A stretch of DNA of 5,795 nucleotides from contig JAAOZY010000101.1 in NCBI GenBank assembly GCA_012274205.1, forward strand, positions 1-5,795. The letters run 5' to 3'. Of this stretch, positions 1 to 5,318 are shown in pieces. A program made the translations under genes and the position numbers. Source of the stretch: Betaproteobacteria bacterium (GTDB lineage Bacteria > Pseudomonadota > Gammaproteobacteria > Burkholderiales > SG8-39). Below the pieces are notes generated by a model. That model had not been told where the DNA came from. It did no database searches and saw only the letters and a list, made by a program, of their open reading frames with translations. Position 1 is the stretch's first letter. Each line of letters starts with the position of its first letter.

Positions 1-140
1 ACAAATGCAGGTTCGGTCAGGCGCTGGCGCGCCAAAGCCTGCTCGCGCGCGGCCTTGAGTCGGCCAAGAGTCGCTGCGCCAAGATCGAGGTTCTGGTTTA
101 GCTGTTGCTTGATTTCATAAGCGAATTCGCGTTCATTCAC
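1..140 (-). CDS. DUF3619-like protein, N-terminal part (runs off window)
   Basis: This is the first 46 codons of a minus-strand gene cut by the left window edge. It begins with a GTG codon at 140-138 and reads VNEREFAYEIKQQLNQ and onward through a charged helical stretch with no stop. An AGAGGA ribosome binding site lies at 148-153, seven bases before the GTG, which fixes the start. The opening NEREFAYxIxQxLN and a following R-L-x-x-A-R-x-x-A-L-x-R-Q pattern match what I remember of DUF3619, a betaproteobacterial family of unknown function with a later membrane segment, usually encoded right after an ECF sigma factor. Here the GTG overlaps the TGA that would end the sigma factor remnant (GTGA, four-base overlap), so the two were once translationally coupled. 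The membrane segment would lie outside the window. Family call is from memory of the N-terminus only; no function is inferred. Confidence 0.72.
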   Translation of the reverse strand, partial: MNEREFAYEIKQQLNQNLDLGAATLGRLKAAREQALARQRLTEPAF

Positions 141-300
141 AATGCGATCCTCTTGCGTTTGAGTGTGGAGTCCAAGCGGAGCATGGCGCGCGAGCAATGG
201 GTTTGACGCTACCTCCCGAACACCCCATGGCCTTTGCGGTTTCGGCAAGGTCCAACTGTTATGAAGAAGGAAGCAGGAAGGCCTCAGTTTGACGGAGCTC
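137..300 (-). pseudogene. ECF RNA polymerase sigma factor, decayed 3' end (region 4)
   Basis: The minus strand encodes the C-terminal helix-turn-helix (sigma region 4) of an ECF sigma factor, but broken. From about 300 it reads LRQTEAFLL, then four codons PSS-stop, then QLDLAETAKAMGCSGGSVK. The usual family sequence here is RQREAFLLRxWExLDVAETAxAMGCSEGSVKTHCSRA. The spacing is unchanged, but R and W of RxWE are replaced, the Glu is a TAA stop (259-261), and SEGS has become SGGS. After VK (207-202) one base is missing. Restoring it gives THCSRAMLRLDSTLKRKRIAL and a TGA at 139-137 that overlaps the GTG of the DUF3619-like gene, exactly the expected coupling. Several independent lesions argue for real decay rather than one read error. 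I could not follow homology to the right of about 300, so the N-terminal domain (region 2) appears lost and the upstream boundary is approximate. Confidence 0.72.
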
Positions 301-449
301 GTTTATACCCTTCGAGACTTGACCAGATGCGCCGCTTGTCGATTGATAATATTCGTGCGGCCTTCGCGCTCGCATCAGATAGATATTGGTTGAGAATCGT
401 GCCCACATTGCCGTAATACGGGTGCTACAGGCACGAACCTACTCGCGAT

Positions 450-481
450 GGGGCAAGGAAACAATAGCCCGAGCTTGCCCC
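450..481. other. Perfect 8-bp stem-loop in gene-free stretch
   Basis: GGGGCAAG (450-457) and CTTGCCCC (474-481) form a perfect 8-bp stem around a 16-base loop. No T-run follows on either strand, so it does not look like an intrinsic terminator. The surrounding stretch 301-543 otherwise contains no reading frame I can support on either strand. It lies where the missing 5' part of the sigma factor gene would be, and may be decayed or replaced DNA. Confidence 0.4.
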
Positions 482-543
482 AGGCTGCGCCGATGCCCCC
501 CGTCGCACACAAGCCGCAAAACTTGGCTCCGATTTCGGGCTGA

Positions 544-575
544 GCAAAAAAGACAGGCGGACCTGTCTTTTTTGC
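544..575. terminator. Bidirectional intrinsic terminator
   Basis: The arms 544-557 and 562-575 are perfectly complementary over 14 bp (GCAAAAAAGACAGG and its complement) around the loop CGGA. Six A on the left and six T on the right supply a U-tract in both directions. On the minus strand it begins 14 bases after the TAA (590-592) of the Ala/Lys-rich exported protein gene, so its main job is to end that transcript. It would also stop any rightward transcript from the gene-free region to the left. Confidence 0.9.
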
Positions 576-589
576 ATCTGATGGAGCGA

Positions 590-1078
590 TTACTTGGGTG
601 TCGCTGCCTTTACGTCTGCCTTGCCTTCAGCTTTGGTTGCGGCGGTATCGGCTTTGGCGGCGGCCTTGTCGGTCTTCGCTCCGGCTTTTACCTTCTCGGT
701 CTTGGCGTCGGTCGCAGTAGCCGCTTTGTCGGCTTTGGCCTTGGCCTTTGCAGCCTTGGCGTCCGCGGCGGCTTGGGCTTTTGCAGCCTTGGCGTCGGCT
801 TTGGCCTTGGCCTTTGCAGCTTTGGCCTCGGCGGCGGCCTTAGCTTTTTCCGCTTTGGCTTCTGCCGCGGCTTTGGCTTTTGCCGCTTTGGCTTCTGCCG
901 CGGCAACCTTCGCGTCGGCTTTGGCATCCGTCTTTGCTTTAGCTTTCTCGGCTTTGGTGTCGGCCTTCTCGGCTTTGACTTCAGCTTTGGCGCCGGCCGC
1001 TGCCGAAGGTGCCGCCGTTTGCGCGAATACGGAGGTCGCGAACAGGCCCGCGACCAGGACAGCGATCAATTTGTTCAT
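590..1078 (-). CDS. Exported Ala/Lys-rich protein with tandem 11-residue repeats
   Basis: This encodes a 162-residue protein. It opens with a clear Sec signal peptide (MNKLIAVLVAGLFATSVFA, predicted cut after Ala19 before Gln20). The mature part is almost entirely Ala, Lys, Glu and Asp, with no Cys, Trp or Tyr after the signal, and is predicted to be a highly helical, strongly basic polypeptide. Residues 39-115 are tandem 11-residue units of the form A(E/D)AKAxKAKAx; the C-terminal third keeps the composition but loses the register. The ATG at 1078 was chosen over in-frame ATGs at 1093 and 1147 because it starts the signal peptide and has AAAGGG six bases upstream (1085-1090). The gene is monocistronic, diverging from the carboxylase operon and ending at a perfect terminator. 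Small Ala/Lys-rich exported proteins are common in Betaproteobacteria and are sometimes named TolA-like or histone-H1-like by composition alone; I do not assign a function. An envelope or periplasmic location is inferred from the signal peptide. Confidence 0.85.
   Translation of the reverse strand: MNKLIAVLVAGLFATSVFAQTAAPSAAAGAKAEVKAEKADTKAEKAKAKTDAKADAKVAAAEAKAAKAKAAAEAKAEKAKAAAEAKAAKAKAKADAKAAKAQAAADAKAAKAKAKADKAATATDAKTEKVKAGAKTDKAAAKADTAATKAEGKADVKAATPK
734..964 (-). repeat. Seven tandem 33-bp (11-residue) coding repeats
   Basis: Inside the exported Ala/Lys-rich gene, residues 39-115 divide without gaps into seven 11-residue units: ADTKAEKAKAK, TDAKADAKVAA, AEAKAAKAKAA, AEAKAEKAKAA, AEAKAAKAKAK, ADAKAAKAQAA and ADAKAAKAKAK. 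The last five (734-898) are the most alike, also at the DNA level, with 33-base boundaries at 866, 833, 800 and 767. An 11-residue period matches three helix turns, giving a helix with a nearly straight stripe of acidic and basic residues. The same period is known from LEA group 3 proteins and hendecad coiled coils. The copies differ by several synonymous changes, so they are not a fresh expansion. Confidence 0.8.
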
Positions 1079-1443
1079 TGGGTACCCTTTCATAATGGAA
1101 GAAGAAAACAACGAAAATAACAAAACACACTTACACCTCGGGAACAATTAACGCGCGTGCGCTCGGTCGGTTGACCAGATCTTCCTGTGGGCGATGCGCA
1201 AGTCAACTTGCGACCTCGGGCCTAGGTGAGCCACAAGGGCGTGCGAGCAGCCCTGTCGCAATCTCGCCGAAGGCGCCGGCGGCGCCCCGCCAGCGTCTGG
1301 ACTCGTCGAGCGGCGCAATGCATCGTTGAGCTGCCGTCAAAGCCGCCTACCTTCAATGGCCGTTCAGGCCGAGAAGCAAACCTCCGCGACGGGAACCCTG
1401 ACCGACCGCGCTTGACCGCGGATCGCCGTCTCCGAAATCCAGG

Positions 1444-1456
1444 TTTGTACGACAAA
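1444..1456. promoter_or_regulatory. Candidate operator half-sites TTTGT-N3-ACAAA
   Basis: A perfect 5-bp inverted repeat (TTTGT, spacer ACG, ACAAA) stands out in otherwise GC-rich sequence, 76 bases upstream of the extended -10 of the carboxylase operon. The size and symmetry would suit a dimeric repressor or activator, but no regulator gene lies in the window and I do not recognise the site as that of a known regulator. A repeat this short can occur by chance. Confidence 0.25.
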
Positions 1457-1529
1457 TAAGGCGCCTTACGCGAGCGGGACAGCCCGTTTCCGCCAGTGTC
1501 CGGTTCGCCTTCGTCGGGCACCGGGCGGT

Positions 1530-1538
1530 TGCTATAAT
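1530..1538 (+). promoter_or_regulatory. Extended -10 promoter of the carboxylase operon
   Basis: TGCTATAAT is a perfect extended -10 (TGnTATAAT). The 17-base-spaced -35 position (1510-1515, TTCGTC) matches the consensus poorly, which is usual for extended -10 promoters. Transcription would start near 1545, giving a leader of about 58 bases before the ATG at 1603. Its position also shows that the in-frame ATG at 1537, lying inside the -10, cannot be the true start of the carboxyltransferase. Confidence 0.65.
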
Positions 1539-1602
1539 GGCTCCCTCGGGCACGCGACCCGTTGGACATTCCCGCGACCATCCCATTTTCCTGCCGCCCG
1601 CC

Positions 1603-3210
1603 ATGAGCACAATCAAAACCAACCTCAACGCGCGCTCCGCCGAATTCCGCGCCAATGCCGGCGCGATGTCCGCTCTGGTCGCCGACCTGCGCGCCAGGAT
1701 CGACCAGACCGCGCTGGGCGGGGGCGACGCGGCGCGCGCCAAGCATGTCGCCCGCGGCAAGCTGCTGCCGCGCGAGCGCGTGCGCACGCTGCTCGACGCG
1801 GGTTCGCCGTTTCTCGAACTGTCGCAGCTCGCCGCCTTGAACATGTACGACAACGAGGCCCCCTGCGCCGGCGTCATCACCGGCATCGGCCGCGTGCTCG
1901 GCCAGGAATGCATGCTCGTGGTGAACGACGCCACGGTAAAGGGCGGCACCTATTTCCCGATGACGGTGAAAAAGCACCTGCGCGCGCAGGAGATCGCGGC
2001 GCAGAACAACCTGCCCTGCATCTACCTGGTCGATTCGGGCGGCGCCAACCTGCCCACCTGGGAGGAGGTGTTTCCCGACCGCGAGCATTTCGGCCGCATT
2101 TTCTACAATCAGGCCAATATGTCGGCGGCTGGAATACCGCAAATCGCGGTGGTGATGGGCTCGTGCACCGCCGGCGGCGCCTACGTGCCGGCGATGTCGG
2201 ACGAGACCGTCATCGTCAAGGGCCAGGGCACGATCTTCCTCGGCGGTCCGCCGCTGGTGAAGGCCGCCACCGGCGAGATCGTCACGCCGGAGGAGCTCGG
2301 CGGCGCCGACGTGCACACGCGCCAGTCGGGCGTGGCCGACCATTACGCCGTGAACGATGCGCATGCCCTGTCGATCGCGCGCACCATCGTCTCCAACTTC
2401 AACCGCGTGAAGCGCGTGAGCACGGTGCTGGCCGAGCCGCGCGAGCCGCTGTATCCGGCCGAGGAGCTGCGCGGCGTGATCCCGGCCGACACGCGCAAGC
2501 CCTATGACGTGCGCGAGGTGATCGCGCGTTTCGTCGATGCGAGCGAGCTCGACGAGTTCAAGCAGAACTACGGCACCACGCTGGTGACCGGCTTCGCCCA
2601 CATCCACGGTTATCCGATCGGCATCGTCGCCAACAACGGCATCCTGTATTCGGAATCGGCGCTGAAGGCCGCGCATTTCATCGAGCTGTGCTCGCAGCGC
2701 GGCATCCCCTTGCTGTTCCTGCAGAACATCACCGGCTTCATGGTGGGCAAGAAATACGAAACCAGCGGCATCGCCCGCGACGGCGCCAAGATGGTCACGG
2801 CGGTGTCCTGCGCGCGCGTGCCCAAGTTCACCCTGATCATCGGCGGCAGCTACGGCGCGGGCAACTACGGCATGTGCGGGCGCGCCTACTCGCCGCGCTT
2901 CCTGTGGATGTGGCCCAACGCGCGCGTGTCGGTGATGGGCGGGGCGCAGGCCGCCTCGGTGCTCGCCACGGTCAAGCGCGACGGCATCGAGGCGCGCGGC
3001 GGCAGCTGGAGCAAGGAAGAGGAGGAGGCGTTCCGGCAGCCGATCCTCGAGCAGTACGACCTGCACGGCCACCCCTATTACGCCAGCGCGCGGCTGTGGG
3101 ACGACGGCGTGATCGCGCCCGAGGATACCCGGAGGGTACTTGGCCTCGCGCTCTCGGCCGCGCTCAACGCGCCGATCGAAGCGACGAAGTTCGGCGTGTT
3201 CCGCATGTGA
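1603..3210 (+). CDS. liuB: Methylcrotonyl-CoA carboxylase carboxyltransferase (beta) subunit
   Basis: The 535-residue product is the usual length of the biotin-independent carboxyltransferase subunit of 3-methylcrotonyl-CoA carboxylase. It moves CO2 from carboxybiotin to the gamma carbon of 3-methylcrotonyl-CoA in leucine breakdown, as part of an alpha6-beta6 cytosolic complex. It is a tandem crotonase-like (AccD/AccA-type) protein. The N-lobe carries VNDATVKGG, VDSGGANLP, VFPDREHFGRIF and the oxyanion-type GGAYVPAMSDE (residues 191 onward). The C-lobe carries FLQNITGFMVG (372-382) and GGSYGAGNYGMCGRAY (414-429). It ends in the family-typical NAPIEATKFGVFRM. The start MSTIKTNLNARSAEF aligns with the family N-terminus; an earlier in-frame ATG (1537) lies in the promoter. 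No strong Shine-Dalgarno precedes 1603. It is the first gene of the operon and its stop overlaps the next start. It resembles Pseudomonas LiuB closely from memory. Geranyl-CoA carboxylase beta (AtuC) is the main alternative, because gene order matches the atu cluster. Confidence 0.9.
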   Translation: MSTIKTNLNARSAEFRANAGAMSALVADLRARIDQTALGGGDAARAKHVARGKLLPRERVRTLLDAGSPFLELSQLAALNMYDNEAPCAGVITGIGRVLGQECMLVVNDATVKGGTYFPMTVKKHLRAQEIAAQNNLPCIYLVDSGGANLPTWEEVFPDREHFGRIFYNQANMSAAGIPQIAVVMGSCTAGGAYVPAMSDETVIVKGQGTIFLGGPPLVKAATGEIVTPEELGGADVHTRQSGVADHYAVNDAHALSIARTIVSNFNRVKRVSTVLAEPREPLYPAEELRGVIPADTRKPYDVREVIARFVDASELDEFKQNYGTTLVTGFAHIHGYPIGIVANNGILYSESALKAAHFIELCSQRGIPLLFLQNITGFMVGKKYETSGIARDGAKMVTAVSCARVPKFTLIIGGSYGAGNYGMCGRAYSPRFLWMWPNARVSVMGGAQAASVLATVKRDGIEARGGSWSKEEEEAFRQPILEQYDLHGHPYYASARLWDDGVIAPEDTRRVLGLALSAALNAPIEATKFGVFRM

Positions 3211-4373
3211 TGGCGGAGTCGGTCTACATCGTCCCCGAGCACGAGGCGCTGCGCGAGCAGCTGCGCCGCTTCGTCGCCAAGGAAGTCGAGCCCTTCGGCG
3301 CGCAGTGGGAGAAGGACGGCTGCGTGCCGCGCGAAGTGCTGCGCAAGATGGGCGCGCTCGGTTTTTTCGGCATCACGTATCCCGAAGCCTACGGCGGCGC
3401 CGGCGCCGACGCGCTCACCAATCTCGTATTTGCCGAGACGCTGTCCGAGTCCACCTTCGGCGGCTTCATCGTCACCGTGCTGGTGCACACCGACATGGCT
3501 TCGCCGCACCTCGCCAACGCGGGCTCGAAGGCGCAGCTCGAGCGCTACCTGCGCAAAGTCATCCGCGGCGAACTGATCACCGCGGTCGGCATCACCGAGC
3601 CCGACGCCGGTTCCGACGTGGCCGGTCTGCGCACGCGCGCGCGCCGCGACGGCGACGCCTGGGTGCTCGACGGCACCAAGATGTTCATCACCAACGGCGT
3701 GCATGCCGACCTGTACTTCATCGCCGCGCGCACCGCGGCGCATTCCGGCACGGATGCGGCGCGCTCGCACGGGCTGTCGATGTTCATCGTCGAAAAGGGC
3801 ACGCCCGGCTTTCGCATCGGCCGCGCGCTCGACAAGACCGGCTGGCTGTGCTCGGATACCGCGGAGCTGGTGTTCGAGGACTGCCGCATACCGGCGCAAA
3901 ACCTGCTCGGCGAGGAAAACCGCGGTTTCTACGCGCTGATGCAGAACTTCCAGACCGAGCGCATCGCGCTGTCGGCGATGGCGGTGGGGCATGCGAGCCG
4001 GGCGCTGCGCCTGACGCTGGACTACGTGCTGCAGCGCAAGGCCTTCGGCGGGGTGCTGTTCGACAAGCAGGCGATCCGCCAGCGCCTGGCCATGCTCGAA
4101 GCGAAGAACCAGGCGGCGCGCCAGTTTCTCTATCATTGCGCCTGGCTCGCGGCGCAGAAGCGCGATTGCGTGCGCGAAGTGTCGATGCTCAAGGCGCTCA
4201 CCGGCGAGCTCGTCAATGAAGTGATGTATGCCTGCCAGCAGTTCCATGGCGGCGCGGGCTACATGCGCGACAGCGCGATCGAGCGCCTGACGCGCGATGC
4301 GCGCGTGCTCGCCATCGGCGGCGGCGCCACCGAAGTCATGCTGGAAGAAGTCGCGAAGCGCTTCGCCGCCTGA
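3210..4373 (+). CDS. Acyl-CoA dehydrogenase (isovaleryl- or citronellyl-CoA type)
   Basis: This 387-residue flavoprotein would oxidise an acyl-CoA to the trans-2-enoyl-CoA, passing electrons to ETF. It has the full three-domain fold: N-terminal helical domain (about 1-115), middle beta domain with GITEPDAGSD (127-136) and GTKMFITNG, and C-terminal helical domain with QQFHGGAGYMRD (343-354). The canonical catalytic Glu of medium-chain enzymes is Gly371 (in AIGGGATEVM). Glu250 in TERIA lies where isovaleryl-CoA dehydrogenase and long-chain enzymes carry their base. The ATG at 3210 shares one base with the preceding stop (TGATG), so translation is coupled; a GTG at 3207 is the only near alternative. 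In Pseudomonas liu clusters the dehydrogenase (liuA) precedes liuB. Here it follows, and its sequence (SDTAELVFEDC, IGGGATEVM) recalls AtuD more than textbook isovaleryl-CoA dehydrogenase. Family is certain; the substrate is not. Confidence 0.88.
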   Translation: MAESVYIVPEHEALREQLRRFVAKEVEPFGAQWEKDGCVPREVLRKMGALGFFGITYPEAYGGAGADALTNLVFAETLSESTFGGFIVTVLVHTDMASPHLANAGSKAQLERYLRKVIRGELITAVGITEPDAGSDVAGLRTRARRDGDAWVLDGTKMFITNGVHADLYFIAARTAAHSGTDAARSHGLSMFIVEKGTPGFRIGRALDKTGWLCSDTAELVFEDCRIPAQNLLGEENRGFYALMQNFQTERIALSAMAVGHASRALRLTLDYVLQRKAFGGVLFDKQAIRQRLAMLEAKNQAARQFLYHCAWLAAQKRDCVREVSMLKALTGELVNEVMYACQQFHGGAGYMRDSAIERLTRDARVLAIGGGATEVMLEEVAKRFAA

Positions 4374-4387
4374 GCAAAGGAACGCAT

Positions 4388-5179
4388 ATGGACTACGAAA
4401 CCCTGCAGGTTGCCGTCGCAGCGGGCGTCGCCACCATCCGGATGAACCGGCCGGAAGTGCGCAATGCCTTCAACGAAACCATGATCGCCGAGCTCACGCA
4501 GGCGTTCCGCGCGGCCGACGCCGACGAGAGCGTGCGCGCGCTGGTGCTTGCCGGCAACGGAGCGGCGTTCTGCGCCGGCGCCGACCTCAACTGGATGAAG
4601 AAAATGTCCGGCTACGGCCCGGAGGAAAACCGCGCCGACGCGGTGGGCCTGGCCGGGATGCTGAACACGATTTACCTGACGCGTAAGCCCACGCTCGCGC
4701 GCGTGCACGGCCCGGCCTTCGCCGGCGGCATGGGCCTGGTTGCCGTCTGCGACGTCGCGCTCGCCGCCGAGGAAGCCGAATTCTGCCTGTCGGAAGTGAA
4801 GCTCGGGCTGACCGCGGCCACCATCAGCCCCTACGTCGTCGCCGCCATGGGCGAGCGCAACGCGCGACGCTACTTCCTCACTGCCGAACGCTTTACTGCC
4901 GCCGAAGCGCTGCGCATCGGCCTGGTTCACGGCGTGGCGCCGATGGCGCAGCTCGACGCCGGCGTCGACGCCCTGCTCGGCCATTTCCTCGCGGCGAGCC
5001 CGGCGGCGATCGCGGCGAGCAAGGAACTGATACGCCGCGTGGCGCACGGCGCGATCGATGCCGCCATGATTGCCGATACCGCTGCGCGCATTGCCGCCGC
5101 GCGCGCCTCGGACGATGGCAAGGAGGGCGTGCGCTCCTTCCTCGAAAAACGCAAACCTTCCTGGAGCCAGGCGAAATAA
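4388..5179 (+). CDS. liuC: Methylglutaconyl-CoA hydratase-like crotonase
   Basis: The 263-residue crotonase-family protein most likely hydrates 3-methylglutaconyl-CoA to HMG-CoA, the step after the carboxylase. Oxyanion-hole motifs are FCAGADLNWM (from Phe61) and GPAFAGGMG (108-116), followed by VCDVALAAE and FCLSEVKLGL (132-141). Of the two catalytic glutamates in classical enoyl-CoA hydratase, the second is kept (Glu136) and the first is Gly116. From memory Pseudomonas LiuC also has Gly there, so this is a subfamily trait, not damage. AAAGGAA (4376-4382) sits five bases before the ATG, and only 14 bases separate it from the dehydrogenase stop, so it is co-transcribed. The C-terminus (FLEKRKPSW) is typical. 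If the cluster is an atu type, the equivalent would be AtuE, isohexenylglutaconyl-CoA hydratase. Confidence 0.85.
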   Translation: MDYETLQVAVAAGVATIRMNRPEVRNAFNETMIAELTQAFRAADADESVRALVLAGNGAAFCAGADLNWMKKMSGYGPEENRADAVGLAGMLNTIYLTRKPTLARVHGPAFAGGMGLVAVCDVALAAEEAEFCLSEVKLGLTAATISPYVVAAMGERNARRYFLTAERFTAAEALRIGLVHGVAPMAQLDAGVDALLGHFLAASPAAIAASKELIRRVAHGAIDAAMIADTAARIAAARASDDGKEGVRSFLEKRKPSWSQAK

Positions 5180-5184
5180 ACACC

Positions 5185-5209
5185 CGTTGCAAAATGAAAT
5201 TTTGCAACG
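5185..5209. repeat. Perfect 11-bp inverted repeat after liuC
   Basis: CGTTGCAAAAT (5185-5195) and its exact complement (5199-5209) flank a GAA loop, beginning five bases after the stop of the hydratase gene. No T-run follows, so it is not a standard intrinsic terminator. It could be a 3'-end stabilising hairpin between the two parts of the operon mRNA, a DNA operator, or one edge of a small repeat element that fills this spacer. Confidence 0.7.
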
Positions 5210-5225
5210 CCCAATATAGGGGAGT

Positions 5226-5295
5226 ATGAGGGGAGGTCCCCCAAGGGGACTTTCCCGTCAAGCGGGATCGAGACCTTCGGGGCGTATCCCCTCAT
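5226..5295. other. Multi-hairpin structured spacer, possible REP-like element
   Basis: The outer arms ATGAGGGGA (5226-5234) and TCCCCTCAT (5287-5295) are perfectly complementary over 9 bp. Inside them lie two further perfect stems: GTCCCC/GGGGAC (5236-5241 with 5245-5250, loop CAA) and TCCCG/CGGGA (5253-5257 with 5263-5267, loop TCAAG). A weak third stem, CGA/TCG (5269-5271 with 5277-5279), follows. The whole would fold as a closed multibranch structure just before the biotin carboxylase gene. Short GC hairpins of the CCCCAAGGGG/CTTCGGGG kind remind me of dispersed intergenic repeats in Burkholderiales. A cis-acting RNA that tunes expression of the alpha subunit is the other reading. Neither can be decided from one copy. 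Confidence 0.5.
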
Positions 5296-5318
5296 TTTGA
5301 AACGAACTCTAAGAAACC

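Larger units (their letters stand above)
1079..1602. other. Divergent intergenic region without a supported gene
   Basis: These 524 bases separate two divergently transcribed genes and should hold both promoters. I can support the rightward extended -10 (1530-1538) and a possible operator (1444-1456). The A/T-richer part (1079-1150) is the leader and likely promoter area of the minus-strand gene, but no convincing -35/-10 pair stands out there. Between about 1200 and 1430 there are open frames on both strands, including an Arg-rich 77-codon frame at 1226-1459. They have no ribosome binding site or recognisable product, and low-complexity GC-rich sequence explains them. Confidence 0.6.

Noticed and set aside
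386..1120. A 244-codon plus-strand frame rich in Gly, Phe and Leu
   Set aside because: It is another antisense shadow of the repeat gene and runs through the perfect terminator at 544-575.
594..1151. A 185-codon Ala-rich open frame on the plus strand, mirroring the exported Ala/Lys-rich gene
   Set aside because: It is the antisense of GCN/AAR codons. The minus strand has the signal peptide, ribosome binding site and terminator, and the plus-strand frame has none.
1267..1286. GGCGCC repeats that could form a hairpin
   Set aside because: Short and expected by chance in such GC-rich sequence, with no T-run or link to a gene end.
1226..1459. A 77-codon Arg-rich plus-strand frame before the operon
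   Set aside because: No ribosome binding site or recognisable motif, and its composition fits random GC-rich DNA.
1222..3072. A 616-codon open frame on the minus strand opposite the carboxyltransferase gene
   Set aside because: Its product is Ala/Arg/His/Gly-rich low-complexity sequence typical of the antisense of a GC-rich gene, with no domain, while the plus strand encodes a full-length conserved enzyme.
2688..3209. A 174-codon N-terminal extension in frame with the acyl-CoA dehydrogenase
   Set aside because: It overlaps the conserved carboxyltransferase in another frame and is Arg/Ala-rich noise. Family alignment begins at the ATG at 3210.
3078..4247. A 389-codon minus-strand frame opposite the dehydrogenase, with similar frames at 4259-5047
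   Set aside because: Low-complexity antisense translation of conserved plus-strand genes, with no recognisable domain.
5185..5209. Intrinsic terminator after liuC
   Set aside because: The stem is A/T-rich at its top and no U-tract follows the 3' arm, so I list it only as an inverted repeat.
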